Of a stretch of DNA of 64,000 bases, positions 37,294-46,769 are shown piece after piece. The position numbers and the translations under genes are program-made. Below the pieces are notes generated by a model that was given only the letters and a program-made list of their open reading frames with translations, was not told where the DNA came from and did no database searches. Numbering within the stretch: position 1 is the stretch's first letter; every line of letters starts with the position of its first letter. The stretch is from contig NZ_VLKT01000011.1 in NCBI RefSeq assembly GCF_007830515.1, positions 74,590-138,589 on the forward strand, in the 5' to 3' direction. The stretch is from Mesorhizobium tianshanense (lineage in GTDB: Bacteria > Pseudomonadota > Alphaproteobacteria > Rhizobiales > Rhizobiaceae).

Positions 37294-37818
37294 TCAGTAA
37301 CAGTTCTCCTTGTTGTGGATTGCGTTTGGTGTCTTTTGCCGTAGTTGCATGAGACTGGTCTCGTGTGCGTCCGGCGAGAGATAGTCGAGAGCAGAGTGCA
37401 GGCGCTGCCGGTTGTAGACCACCTCGATGAACTCGCCGATCCTTGTCGTTGCATCGTCTATGTCGCGATATAGACTTGGCCATCCACCTTCTCTTCCTTC
37501 AGGGTCCTCATGAATCTTTCGGCCTTGGCATCGTCATAAGGATTGCCGATGCGGCTCATGCTCGGCTGGATGTCGTGGCTTGCAAGTCGTGCCGCGTAGT
37601 CAGCGCAGGCGTATTGGACGCCGCGATCGCTATGGTGAATGACACTTCCCGGTGCCGGCCGACGTGCCGCAATCGCCTTGTCGAGCGCCTCAATGGCAAG
37701 TTCCGCTTTCAGGTGGGTCGCAATCGCCCAGCCGATGACCTTGCGGCTGAAGGCGCCGAGGAGCTTGCTGAGACCAGGCGCGGTTACCCCGCCTGCTGAC
37801 ACTCGAGCGGCTGTGAGC
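37294..37818 (-). mobile_element. IS3-family transposase (orfB) remnant
   Basis: The DDE integrase core is readable on the minus strand: LGAFSRKVIGWAIATHLKAE, VIHHSDRGVQYACADY (second Asp), NPYDDAKAERFMRTLKEEKV (Glu). It is broken by a 2-bp insertion (TATATCGCG for TATCGCG) after GQVY. The final part continues in another frame as EFIEVVYNRQRLHSALDYLS to a TGA at 37294. The N-terminal part carrying the first Asp is scrambled, so it is inactive. The insertion's outer ends cannot be fixed. Confidence 0.75.
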
Positions 37819-38052
37819 GCCGGGGTCAAAAACCAATCACTCTGAACGACCGAGTTCGGACCCTTCTCGCAGATTTGACGCCCAGAGCCGGCACGACGCA
37901 AGTTGACCCCGAAGCGGCGTTCCATCAATGCGGATTTTTTCAGAACCTCCCATTCGAGTTGGCCGGGGCCTCAGGCAGGATTTGAAGTGTCGCGGCCAAA
38001 CGGGCGCCATTCAGACATTCCGGTACCATCATTGTTCACGAGGCCCGGTATC

Positions 38053-39918
38053 CTACAGCGTCTGCGAACTCTGCCACAGCCAGATTGCGAGCGAGCCTGA
38101 ACGCCCGCGGACCTGTGCTTCCACAGGTCCTCTTAGAGCACCAGATTTGAAGAACTCGCAGTCGCGGCCGGCGACTTGCAGCATTTTGTCGCTCACCGCG
38201 ACTTCGGCATTTTGGTCGGCCGCGATCTCCATCAAGCGACTGGCGACGTTAACCGTATCACCCGTAGTCGCGATGTGCTGACGGCCTTTGCCACCGAGTC
38301 TCGACGCAACGATTGTTCCGTAATGCGCTCCGATTTTGAAGCCGAGCCTAGATGCAGTTGATGCGGGCAACGAGACGAGCCAGTTGTTGGTACGGCTGGA
38401 GAGCGCTGCGCAGCAGCGGGCAGCATTGAAGGCATCATCTGTCGCTGCTTCCGGTAGACCGAACAGGATCATGGCTCCGTCACCCATGAAATTCGTGACA
38501 ACGCCACCGCAGCTTGTCACCTCTTCGTCCACCAACGCATGGAACGTGTTCAAAAGTTCGCGTGTGGCGTTCGGCCCCAATGTTTCGCTCAGTCCGGTGA
38601 AACCGGACAGGTCAATGAATATGATGGCGGCGTCCCTCCGGACAGGTTCCAGGAGAAAGTCGCCATGCTTCGCGAGCCACCCCGCAAAGCCCGGGGCCTG
38701 AACTCGTTGAAGCAATTCGCTCTGCGTGGCGAAAAACTGGGCCTGGTTCCTGCCCAACCAAAGCTGCGCGGCCCCGAACAAAATAGCTGGCGGAACGGCG
38801 GCGGCCATCGGCAACGCCGCGCTCAGCCAGATATGGTGTGAGAATGCGGTCATATTGACCACGAACCAGATCACAACCACGCCGACGATCGCTGCAAGGC
38901 CGATGGCGTTGCGACGCCATGCCAACAGCCCCACAAGAACCACTGGCAGCACCACTGCAAAGCCGGCATCTGCAAGGCGAACGTACTGATCTCGCACTAT
39001 GCCGTCGCCGGTCATCAGATGGGCAATGGCCGTCGACATGACCTCGACGCCTGGGAGCACGGGATCAAACGGTGTCGGGAAAACATCGCCGGCGCCGGTT
39101 GCAGTTGCTCCGATCACAACAATTCGATCCCGAATAATGCCGCCATCGACTTGGCCGCCCAGCACCGTCGTGGCGCTGATCGTGTGGATCGTGCCGCGGG
39201 GGCCATAGAATGTCAGAGGGAGTATGTGACCAATGTCCGTCCGAATCCGCTGTCCGCCCAGAGATAGATAGTCGGGCGCAATTCCCGGATCCTCTCCCAC
39301 CGCCATGGCGGCAACGCGCAGGGAGAAAGACGCTTCCGTCCGATCTCCGGCCCGAAACAGCAACGGCACGAACCGAGGCGTTCCCGTCCAGTCGGTAACC
39401 ACGTTCACGACGCCGACAGCGGCGATATCCGAGAACGCTTTCAGGGGCCACAGAAACCGCTTGGCATTCGGCACTCGGGCGAGAGGGCCATCGCCCTCGG
39501 CTACAATCGATTGTTTACCTCCCGAGTAGACCGCTGCAGCAGCGATTACGCTTGAAGTCCCACGCAGCGAACGCGCGAGCGCCTCATCATCCCCTTTTTT
39601 CCCGGGATCGACCAGCAGCAGGTCGACCGCAATGGCTTTCGGTCCAAAGCGAGCTATCGTATCGACAATCCGGGCAAGCGTGGCGCGGCTGAGGGGATAG
39701 CGGCCCTCGTTTCGGACCGCTTCATCGTCTATTGCGACAATGGTAATCAGCTCCGGCGGCTTTGCCGTTCCCCGAACAAGCGTTCGAAGATCCGTCATCG
39801 TTGCTTCGACGCGATCGAGGGACCACATGTTGCCGCGCCAGTGCGCAAAGCCAAGGCCGGCCCCCCAAAGACCCGCCAGAACGAGCGCGATCAGCGTCTG
39901 AAGCGCTCGCCCGCTCAT
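38053..39918 (-). CDS. CHASE2-domain adenylate/guanylate cyclase
   Basis: 621 residues. An N-terminal membrane helix (LQTLIALVLAGLWGAGLGFA), an extracytoplasmic CHASE2 sensor (residues about 30-300; ELITIVAIDDEAVRNEGRYP), then three membrane helices (to about residue 385). It ends in a class III nucleotide cyclase domain. There the metal-binding aspartates are seen in IIFIDLSGFTGLSETLG and NFMGDGAMILFGLP, and GKGRQHIATTGDTVNVASRL holds the transition-state residues. It makes cAMP or cGMP in response to an envelope signal. It is encoded 5 bp after a FecR-domain gene, a recurrent pairing. Confidence 0.93.
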   Translation of the reverse strand: MSGRALQTLIALVLAGLWGAGLGFAHWRGNMWSLDRVEATMTDLRTLVRGTAKPPELITIVAIDDEAVRNEGRYPLSRATLARIVDTIARFGPKAIAVDLLLVDPGKKGDDEALARSLRGTSSVIAAAAVYSGGKQSIVAEGDGPLARVPNAKRFLWPLKAFSDIAAVGVVNVVTDWTGTPRFVPLLFRAGDRTEASFSLRVAAMAVGEDPGIAPDYLSLGGQRIRTDIGHILPLTFYGPRGTIHTISATTVLGGQVDGGIIRDRIVVIGATATGAGDVFPTPFDPVLPGVEVMSTAIAHLMTGDGIVRDQYVRLADAGFAVVLPVVLVGLLAWRRNAIGLAAIVGVVVIWFVVNMTAFSHHIWLSAALPMAAAVPPAILFGAAQLWLGRNQAQFFATQSELLQRVQAPGFAGWLAKHGDFLLEPVRRDAAIIFIDLSGFTGLSETLGPNATRELLNTFHALVDEEVTSCGGVVTNFMGDGAMILFGLPEAATDDAFNAARCCAALSSRTNNWLVSLPASTASRLGFKIGAHYGTIVASRLGGKGRQHIATTGDTVNVASRLMEIAADQNAEVAVSDKMLQVAGRDCEFFKSGALRGPVEAQVRGRSGSLAIWLWQSSQTL

Positions 39919-39923
39919 TTAGC

Positions 39924-40460
39924 TTACCGACCGAAACGGGCCATCAAAGCCGAAACACGTGCGGCGGGCCAGCGCTTGACCGTCAGTGTGCCTGTTCCGG
40001 CTTCCACATCGACGCCTTCGCCCGGCCCGAGGACTACGCCAGCATTGGACGCCGGCCTTTGCACGGCGACGCGACCTTTGACGACGAAAACAGACGTCTT
40101 GCCTCGGGCAACGTCGACTGCCCATTTTGTACCTCGCACCGCGGCGATGGCCTGCGGGGTGACGACAGCGAAGCCACCCCGGACCCTGCCGGCTGGAGCA
40201 TCGAGCAACAGCGCCTTGCGCCGTAATCTGACCGCATCGGCACTACCATTTCGATCACGGTCCACCAGTGCAAAACGAGCGCCATCTTCCGCAATGATGG
40301 TAAGGCCTTCCCGGCATCTCAGAATTTGCCGGGACGTACCTGCTACCAGTTCGAACGTACAGCCGGCGTTATTCGACTGCGCTGAAGCGGTATCCACCCA
40401 GAAGACACAGGCAAGCATGCATGCCACCAGGCTCCGGAGATATCGGCCACTTGCGCTCAT
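39924..40460 (-). CDS. FecR-domain periplasmic protein
   Basis: 178 residues with a signal peptide (cleavage after VDTASA). The FecR fold is evident in GGFAVVTPQAIAAVRGTKWA followed by VDVARGKTSVFVVKGRVAV and VVLGPGEGVDVEAG. Upstream partner of the CHASE2 cyclase in one operon; such FecR proteins probably sense or scaffold at the envelope and influence the CHASE2 protein. The exact ligand is unknown. Confidence 0.88.
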   Translation of the reverse strand: MSASGRYLRSLVACMLACVFWVDTASAQSNNAGCTFELVAGTSRQILRCREGLTIIAEDGARFALVDRDRNGSADAVRLRRKALLLDAPAGRVRGGFAVVTPQAIAAVRGTKWAVDVARGKTSVFVVKGRVAVQRPASNAGVVLGPGEGVDVEAGTGTLTVKRWPAARVSALMARFGR

Positions 40461-41177
40461 GAACGTCTCCTTGCTTTTGCGAAAATCTGCGGCAAGAAAA
40501 TCTTTGCATTGTCTTCTGCGGTCAGCTTGGCAGTATACTCATGCGTACGAACCGGCACTTGCAGCCGCGTTGCCCTAAAGGTAGCACGGTGCCGACCAGC
40601 GATCTTAACACGATAGCTTGCTCCAACACCAAATAAGGCGACATCAAGCCGTTTGAAGCGGCCGCGATGCGAATGTCGCGAACGTCACGCGGCGACGCTG
40701 CCGTTCGGCTCATCTGCCAGAACGAGCAGGTCGCGCCAGAAGCGGACGGCGATCGTACCTCTGCTGAGCGACCGGTTTGGCGCTCTGTGCTCTTTCCCGC
40801 CAAGCAATTCAAACGGCAAGGTTCGACCCTAAGCGGAAGCTCGTTCGCGCTCGGCCGAATTCACGCCCATGACCCATTGCTGTCGTTCTGCGGAATCACT
40901 TTGGAAGGCCTGATCGGGGCGAATCGCGACCTTCGATGCGTCTCGTGCAAAGAGTTCACCCAACCTGCTGACTGCTGGCGCACTGCAAATAATTGAAACT
41001 GTTCGGATTGAAAGCTGAGAACCAAAAATGCGAAGTTGAGAGCTTCAGAGAATGTTGTGCCAGAGCACGCCCATTCAGCCCGGGAGGCCGGCAGCGCAGT
41101 TGGCAGCTTAAATTGAAAAGCCCCGCGGTTCTGCGCGGTTCGTGCGCATCGGGCCGAGACAGAGAATGTTGGGGCAT
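40461..41177. other. Gene-poor stretch
   Basis: No convincing gene on either strand; the open frames lack ribosome sites, families and coding-like composition. It should hold the promoter of the FecR/cyclase operon at its left edge. Confidence 0.4.
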
Positions 41178-41267
41178 TGGCGGATGGGGTGGGATTCGAA
41201 CCCACGGTAGAGTCGCCGCTACGCTGGTTTTCAAGACCAGAGCCTTAAACCACTCGGCCACCGATCC
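41178..41267 (-). tRNA. tRNA-Ser(UGA)
   Basis: A 90-nt class II tRNA with encoded CCA. Anticodon stem CTGGT / ACCAG encloses loop CTTGAAA, anticodon TGA (complement of 41231-41233). D arm GCCGAGTGGTTTAAGGC, long variable arm GTAG...CTAC and T arm GTGGG-TTCGAAT-CCCAC are all good. The acceptor stem GGATCGG / CCCATCC has a C-C mismatch at pair 5-68, unusual for an essential tRNA. Confidence 0.93.
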
Positions 41268-41835
41268 TTGGGCTTGCGCCCGTTTCGGCATTGGTCAAGG
41301 CGCAAATGCCGAAATCATGCCGAAATTCATGTCTTTCTGACGATATTTTCTTTATATTTCAACCCGTTATGCCAATATCAATCTTAATTTTCAAGAAAGG
41401 TGTCCCAAGTTTGGGAGCCGTCCACATCCATGTCGCGTGTACCCGCTGATAGTCGCAGGAAACCGTTGGAAATCAACGGTAGTGATTTGCAACATGCGCG
41501 ACATGAAAATCAGCCGCCCCATGCGCATTAAACTGCACCTAAGCGGCTGATTTCATTTGAAGAAACTTTGGCAGTGGGAGAGGGATACCGCCAATACAGT
41601 GCTGTGACCGAGTTCGTTTGCTGACGGGGCTTCTTAATCAGCGCAAATAAGTCCGACTCCGACCTCCGCAACCAGTTCCAGCATAAATCACTAATAGTCG
41701 CGATCTGATCAAAGCCCCGCCGGAAAAAACGGCAAGGCCTTTTCCACGGCAGTTTGGCGAAGCGCGGAAGGGCACTCTGCCGCCCAGAGTAACCGGCCTG
41801 CACGGTGAAGACGAGAAGGACGCTCTTCCAAGCGC

Positions 41836-41861
41836 GGAGTTCGAATCCTCCCTCTCCGCCA
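41836..41861 (+). pseudogene. 3'-end tRNA fragment (T arm + acceptor, serine-like)
   Basis: GGAG-TTCGAAT-CCTCC, CTCTCCG and CCA form a complete T arm and 3' acceptor strand. No matching 5' half lies upstream. Such 3' pieces are left when an element integrates at a tRNA gene and recreates its end. Confidence 0.65.
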
Positions 41862-42498
41862 TACGACATTGTTTACATTGATAAAAATCCAAGAATAGGT
41901 TGCGCGCCCGCCATAAAGCCTGCCTACCGAAAACGGCGTATTCGCGGCACGTCAGCTTACGACACAAATATGCGGGGTTGATGCTTCGACCTGGTAGATG
42001 GCAGAGATCAACTTCGGCCTCGCTAAGCGAAGTCGTGGGGTTCATGCGACAGCGGAATCAGGATACGCGACTAGCACCCCGTGCCGGGTCAACCTCGCCG
42101 TCGGGAAGTACCGATCGGTGCGGAACCAAGCGGATTCACGCTTGTCGGCAGCGGACGCCGGCGGTGGCGGTCAGCACCCGAGCAGGCTCCCCATTAGCGA
42201 GACAAACGTCCAGAGCGGAGGCCAATCTTGGCACGCGACTGCGCCAGCCTGAACGACCGCTCTCCTCGGCTTAGTACGGAATGATGCGCCTGGCCGGCGA
42301 CAAATGAATCTCTGCTGGACCGCCGATGATATGGGGAGGCGCTCGCAAATCGCGCCCTACGCGCGGGTTGATCGGTTGATCAACATCAAAGCTTGAATAT
42401 GAGAAATGCGCTAACTGTGACGGCGGTGGTCACCGTGGCTCGAGTGTCAGCAGATGTGGTAAGGTTGAGTGTCGGCGAGTAGCAGAGGTGCAACAACA
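41862..42498. other. Gene-poor stretch
   Basis: Nothing recognisable on either strand apart from the promoter region of the pentapeptide gene at the right end. Confidence 0.4.
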
Positions 42499-43215
42499 AT
42501 GACTTTGAGGCGAACCAGAGCTTACGGCGCATCCGGCTTGGTTCTAGTGGTTTGCACTGTGTTTGCTTGGCAGAACGCCACTGCTGCTCACAATTGCCAC
42601 GCAGCCGCGACGCCTGGCGTCAATTGGCACGAGTGTGACAAGAAGCTTCTCATCCTAGAAGGACAGGACCTGAGCGGGGCGAACCTGTTCGGTGTTGATT
42701 TCACTTCGACCGACCTCAGGAACAGCAATCTCCTTGCGGCAAATCTTGAGAAGGCAACGCTTGTGCGTGCTTCCCTGGCCGACTCGACCGCCAAAGGCGC
42801 CCGGTTCGACAGAATCGAGGCCTACAGGACCGACTTCAGCCGTATGGACGCGCAGGGCGCTGTGTTTGCGAGCGCGGAAATGCAGCGCTCGAATTTCCAG
42901 GACGCCAATCTGACCAATGTTGATTTCACAAAGGCAGAATTGGGGCGTGCGCAGTTCCATGACGCCGATATCAGCGGCAGCCGCTTCTCGTTTGCCAATC
43001 TCGCACGGGCGGACTTCCGAGGAGCGACGTTCACCGCGCCGATAGACTTTGACCGCGCCTTTTTCTTTCTGACCCGTATCGAGGGCGTCGACCTTTCCAA
43101 TTCGGCGGGTCTGTCCCAGTGGCAGCTCAACATGGCTTGCGGAGACGCCCGGACCGAGTTGCCTTCTGGCTTGACGAGGCCTGAAGATTGGCCCTGTCAA
43201 TTCCAGCAGGAATAG
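42499..43215 (+). CDS. Exported pentapeptide-repeat protein
   Basis: 238 residues from ATG 42499 (AGAGG 10 nt upstream). A signal peptide (residues 1-30, ending around NATAAH) precedes about 20 tandem pentapeptide units (LSGANLFGVDFTSTDLRNSN; SNFQDANLTNVDFTKAELGR) that would form a right-handed quadrilateral beta helix. Cysteines near both ends (HNCH, EC, MACG, WPC) could form disulfides in the periplasm. Function unknown; cytosolic relatives can mimic DNA, but export makes that unlikely here. Confidence 0.85.
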   Translation: MTLRRTRAYGASGLVLVVCTVFAWQNATAAHNCHAAATPGVNWHECDKKLLILEGQDLSGANLFGVDFTSTDLRNSNLLAANLEKATLVRASLADSTAKGARFDRIEAYRTDFSRMDAQGAVFASAEMQRSNFQDANLTNVDFTKAELGRAQFHDADISGSRFSFANLARADFRGATFTAPIDFDRAFFFLTRIEGVDLSNSAGLSQWQLNMACGDARTELPSGLTRPEDWPCQFQQE

Positions 43216-43239
43216 TTGTCGGCAAGCGAACTGCGGCAA

Positions 43240-43287
43240 TGCTGCACCCGACAGATTCGAACCTGTAACTTCTGCCCTCGGAGGGCG
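43240..43287 (-). pseudogene. 3'-half fragment of tRNA-Arg(CCG)
   Basis: Read on the minus strand, CCCTCCGAGGG (anticodon stem-loop, CCG) is followed by a variable region and the T arm ACAG-GTTCGAAT-CTGT and GGGTGCAGCA. The D arm and 5' acceptor strand are absent, one T-arm base is deleted and the CCA has become GCA, so it is dead. Confidence 0.65.
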
Positions 43288-43802
43288 CACATCCTCCGCC
43301 AAAGTGGCACGTTTCTGCGGTATTGCTATTGGCGAAATCGCGGCCGAAGGGTGTTTGTGCCCTTTCCGTTCACCGCTACCCGGTTCAATCGAACCGGTAG
43401 CTCCTGTCCGAATAAATGGCAGCACTCTTGTATCGTCGAGAATGACTACCATCGTCGTGATTATCAGTTCAGAAGCCTGGCACCAACGCATCGATCATAC
43501 TCGCCTCGCGGTCGAGGGGGGCGACCCGAAGCAGTGGGCCGCGCACTGTCGGCTGTTCAGCTTCCTTCGCTTTGATCCGCCCCTGTCGCAATTCGTGCAG
43601 AGCAGCGCTCTCGACCGTGCTGAACAGCGCGCCTTTGCGATACCGGATCAGGCCGACTTTACCTCGGCATAATGAAGACTGCGCTGGCAAAGCTTCGCCT
43701 GCTTTACCGACGCGGCGGATGGCAACGCTTCGATGATCATCAAAGTCCGCGCTCTCATGAAGAACAGAAAGCGCTGATAAGCTGGCGCAGTATGGGGCGT
43801 TG

Positions 43803-44060
43803 CTATAGGTCGAACAGATCGTCCCGCACCTCATCGAGCAGATCGGGCCGATTGTTGCGCGGGTTGCCGACATTCCGGCCAATCTTCCACATGGTCATCA
43901 GATCCTCTGGAAACGGCTTCATCAGGTGTTCCGGGTCGGGATCGGTCAGCCACGTCATGGAGTCTTCAGGCGCCAGAACGACCGGCATTTGGCGAATGCG
44001 CTCAGGGTGAGATTGGAATCGATGTTCGACGGCACCGCGCCGATCCTCCACGTAAACCAC
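43803..44060 (-). pseudogene. C-terminal fragment of an SOS-response-associated peptidase (SRAP/YedK)
   Basis: The minus-strand frame reads HPERIRQMPVVLAPEDSMTW then LTDPDPEHLMKPFPEDLMTM, the expected C-terminal HxRMPVIL...WL block of SRAP (HMCES/YedK) proteins. The catalytic N-terminal Cys2 region is missing. The upstream boundary is cut by the glutaredoxin gene region. Confidence 0.65.
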
Positions 44061-44075
44061 TGAGGGGCGTTGTCC

Positions 44076-44306
44076 ATGATCAATATCGAAATCTTTACCG
44101 GCCCCGGATGCAGTTACTGCACGGCTGCCAAGAACCTTCTGAAAGCGCGCAACCTGCCTTTTGTCGACCACGACGTGTCGGGGCCCGAAGTGCTGCAAGA
44201 GTTGCGGCGACGCGTGCCGCACGCACGGACAGTCCCGCAGATCTTCGCGGGTGATGAACATGTCGGCGGCTTCGACGATCTGAGCCACAGGCTTTCTGGT
44301 CATTGA
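44076..44306 (+). CDS. Glutaredoxin, GrxC-like
   Basis: 76 residues from ATG 44076. Dithiol active site Cys12-Ser-Tyr-Cys15 (GPGCSYCTAAK), cis-proline motif RTVPQIFAGDEHVGGFDDL and a compact thioredoxin fold. It reduces disulfides using glutathione. Slightly shorter than usual (about 82-85) and ends abruptly at LSGH. The preceding minus-strand SRAP fragment is divergent to it. Confidence 0.9.
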   Translation: MINIEIFTGPGCSYCTAAKNLLKARNLPFVDHDVSGPEVLQELRRRVPHARTVPQIFAGDEHVGGFDDLSHRLSGH

Positions 44307-44389
44307 AATTACCCCGGGGGTGACACCCGCCCCGGGCCACCAATCCGGGCGCCGCCCGGTGGCAGCCCGGCTGTCTCATTGCACCCGGC

Positions 44390-44407
44390 CTGGAACGATC
44401 GTTCCAG
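44390..44407 (+). promoter_or_regulatory. 18-bp perfect palindrome, TetR-type operator candidate
   Basis: CTGGAACGATCGTTCCAG is self-complementary over all 18 bases, a form typical of TetR-family operators. It ends 25 bp before the start of the AhpD-like gene, in the 5' untranslated or core promoter region. No TetR gene is present in the window. Confidence 0.65.
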
Positions 44408-44432
44408 AACGGCAGAGATCGAGGAGAACTTC

Positions 44433-44984
44433 GTGAACTACCCTGTCAACACCATCGAAACCGCCCCGGAGGCCGCGAGGCCGACGCTGGCGGCGGCGCA
44501 GAAGGGGTTCGGCTTTCTGCCCAACCTTCTGGCCGTCATGTCCACCGCCCCTGCGCTGCTGGAGGGCTATCTGACACTGTCGAAGATTTTCGACGCTTCG
44601 TCGCTGTCGGCGGCGGAACGCCAAGTCGTCCTTCTCGCCGTCAGCCGCGAAAATGGCTGCGCCTACTGCATGTCGGTGCACACGGCGATTGCCGGGATGC
44701 AGAAGGTTCCGGTCGATGCGGTCAACGCCATCCGCGATGACGCCACCATCCCCGATCCGAAGCTTGAGGCGCTGCGCCGCTTTGCCGCCGCCGTAACTCG
44801 CGCACGGGGCTGGGTGTCCGAGGAAGACAGCGCCGCGTTCCTCGCCGCCGGCTATGGCCCGCAGCAGGTGCTGGAGGTCGTTCTCGGCGTCGGGCTCAAG
44901 ACCATCTCGAACTACACCACGCATATCGCCAAGACGCCGCTCGACGCCGCCTTCAAACCCCTCGAGTGGTCGGAAGCGGCCTGA
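44433..44984 (+). CDS. AhpD-like (carboxymuconolactone decarboxylase family) peroxidase-related protein
   Basis: 183 residues from a GTG at 44433, chosen because GAGGAG lies 7 nt upstream. The redox motif GCAYCMSVH (Cys76, Cys79, His83) is preceded by a conserved acidic residue (SREN), as in alkylhydroperoxidase D-type proteins. GLKTISNYTTHIAKTPLD near the C-terminus supports the uncharacterised peroxidase-related subfamily. Likely a thiol-dependent peroxidase or disulfide reductase. A decayed tautomerase gene follows at 27 bp; a perfect palindrome precedes it. Confidence 0.87.
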   Translation: MNYPVNTIETAPEAARPTLAAAQKGFGFLPNLLAVMSTAPALLEGYLTLSKIFDASSLSAAERQVVLLAVSRENGCAYCMSVHTAIAGMQKVPVDAVNAIRDDATIPDPKLEALRRFAAAVTRARGWVSEEDSAAFLAAGYGPQQVLEVVLGVGLKTISNYTTHIAKTPLDAAFKPLEWSEAA

Positions 44985-45010
44985 TCCTACTCAAGCAAAA
45001 GGAGACCACA

Positions 45011-45230
45011 ATGCCGCTCGTCAGATCACCGGGGTTGGTGACTATCTGACCCTCAAACAGAAACAGGAAATCATTCGAAAGGTCACGGATGCCGTCTTCT
45101 CCGTCGAGGGCGAGGGTCTTCACCAGGTCACCTGGGTGACGATCCAAGATATTCAGCCCGGTGCCTTGGCGTTGGCGGAAGCGCTGTTACCGCCGACGAT
45201 TTGAGGGCCTCGCCAAAGCGGATGGGAATA
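45011..45230 (+). pseudogene. 4-oxalocrotonate tautomerase-family gene with two frameshifts
   Basis: AAAAGGAG precedes ATG 45011 and the start MPLV keeps the catalytic Pro1. After codon 4 a missing base shifts the frame. The family sequence then continues as QITGVGDYLTLKQKQEIIRK, VTDAVFSVEGEG and HQVTWVTIQDIQPG. A second one-base change near 45165 puts the expected tail GVGGSAVTADDLRA in yet another frame. Unless both are sequencing errors, no functional enzyme is made. Confidence 0.7.
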
Positions 45231-45306
45231 CTTTACGGACCTGAACTTTCCGAGGCGGCACCAATTGCCGCCTCGGCCCCTCAATTTGACCACAGAACCA
45301 TCGATC

Positions 45307-45722
45307 TCAAGACGAGATGTGCTCGGGACGGCGATCCTGGACATCCTGAGCAAACGGATGCGCATCTCTAGCGGTGCTTAAGCCGGTGAGGTCCTCGACA
45401 TGGGCCGCAAAGTCATTGAGACGCGCTGCAAGCTCGTCGAGCTCAATATTTGCGCGCCGGTCCGGAAAATGGGTGACGGCGTCGAACTGGTGTTCGATCG
45501 ACTTCGCCGCGATGCTCGCGGCGAAGCCTCCAACCGAGACGACGAGCGACCGGTTTTCGATAGGCGACTGTCATAACGCCTCTCCTTCGACAATGGTAGG
45601 AGCGCGGCGCTCGATGCGAACCTGCAAGCCCGTCAACACGCCTGCGATGATCAGGCCTCCCGCCGTCACTTCGTCGCCGGTTACAAACACCCCGTCCAGT
45701 ACCGGGCGACAGCACTTGAAAT
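45307..45722 (-). pseudogene. Split coding-like region of unknown family
   Basis: On the minus strand one frame reads RPVLDGVFVTGDEVTAGGLI and RRAPTIVEGEAL, a TGA (45571-45573), then SLVVSVGGFAASIAAKSIEH and ANIELDELAARLNDFAAHVE to a TGA at 45307. Both halves have protein-like composition and share a frame. An ATG at 45574 overlaps the internal TGA but opens a different, unlikely frame. This suggests one or two broken small genes. Not recognised. Confidence 0.4.
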
Positions 45723-45764
45723 AGGCCGCGGCATCTTGGGGGGCTTAAGCTTTCGTCGGTCAAA

Positions 45765-46111
45765 CGTCTGTCGAATGCATCTAGAGCGGTTCATTCAGCA
45801 GCTTGGTGAGTCCGTTGGACCGGCGTGTACTCGTTTGTCGAAGGTTCAGGAATACAGTCGCAACGGCCTCACTATGTGATCTAGAAGGTCAACTGCTGAT
45901 CCTCCCGCTCAACTCCTAATGAACCAGCGGATGCCGGGCGAATGGCGCTCCAGGCCGCTACTTGGGCGACGAATGGAGGCATTCACTCACGACCGCTGCG
46001 GGTTCTTCGACGACCCGCTGTCGTATGACTTACCTTGCGTAGACACAGCTTGTGAAAACGCGCGATAAGGTCGGCCTGCGCTAGATTCAAAGATGGCCGG
46101 GGCACCAGAAG
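45765..46111. other. Gene-poor stretch
   Basis: No supported gene or clear structure; includes the promoter region of the lipoprotein gene. Confidence 0.4.
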
Positions 46112-46621
46112 ATGGCACACCGAATGTGCAACGCAATGCTTGGCTTCGCGGCACTTGCCCTAGCCGCGTGCCAATCGGCTCCTGAAACGTTGCAACCGGC
46201 CACTCTCGAACCTGCGTTAGAACCTGGTGCCATTCCTCCCCAACCTGCCTTGGTTCCTTCCGGCTCAGCAATCATGCATCAATCCGTGGCGGTCATTTCT
46301 CCTGGCAAGGGCGTTCCAACAAAGTACGCTGCTTTTTCGGGTCTATGGGCCGGACGATTGGATGGGATGTATGACGCCAAACTTGCTGTTCAGACGATTT
46401 CTTCCGATGGGAAGGTGACGGTCACCTATGCGTGGGGAAATCTGGGCGACAACTATCCGGGAGAGGCCGCCGGCGCTGGAAGAATTGTGGGGACTACGTT
46501 GAAGCTTGAGCGCCTACCGAATGGCGCGGAGGTCAGTTTTGTTATGCTGTCCGACGAAGCCCTCGCCGGAACCGTTAGGCTTGCTGGCCAGACCTACACG
46601 GGCGCGTTCCTCAGGCAATGA
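46112..46621 (+). CDS. Putative outer-membrane or periplasmic lipoprotein
   Basis: 169 residues. A lipoprotein signal ends in the lipobox LALAAC (Cys20), followed by a Pro/Glu-rich linker (residues 21-60). The C-terminal domain shows GLWAGRLDGMYDAKLAVQTI and KVTVTYAWGNLGDNYPGEA and ends in alternating strands, resembling the small beta domains of rhizobial exported proteins. An ATG at 46124 is a possible alternative start. No family name can be given with confidence. Confidence 0.65.
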   Translation: MAHRMCNAMLGFAALALAACQSAPETLQPATLEPALEPGAIPPQPALVPSGSAIMHQSVAVISPGKGVPTKYAAFSGLWAGRLDGMYDAKLAVQTISSDGKVTVTYAWGNLGDNYPGEAAGAGRIVGTTLKLERLPNGAEVSFVMLSDEALAGTVRLAGQTYTGAFLRQ

Positions 46622-46769
46622 TCAAAGACGCGTCTGAAGGGCTGTGGAGAGGGCCAAACGACTGTTCCAATTTTGCAGCCTGTTGTTACCGGAGTGGGGC
46701 CGTGCAGGTCGTGATCCCCAGATGTGAGCCACAACTCGATGCAAATGATCGTCGAACTTCTTGCCCGCC

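Noticed and set aside
40522-40812. 96-codon minus-strand frame upstream of FecR
   Set aside because: No ribosome site, no recognisable domain, composition not protein-like.
43304-43882. Overlapping open frames between the tRNA-Arg fragment and the SRAP relic
   Set aside because: No start signals or family resemblance on either strand; treated as non-coding relic DNA.
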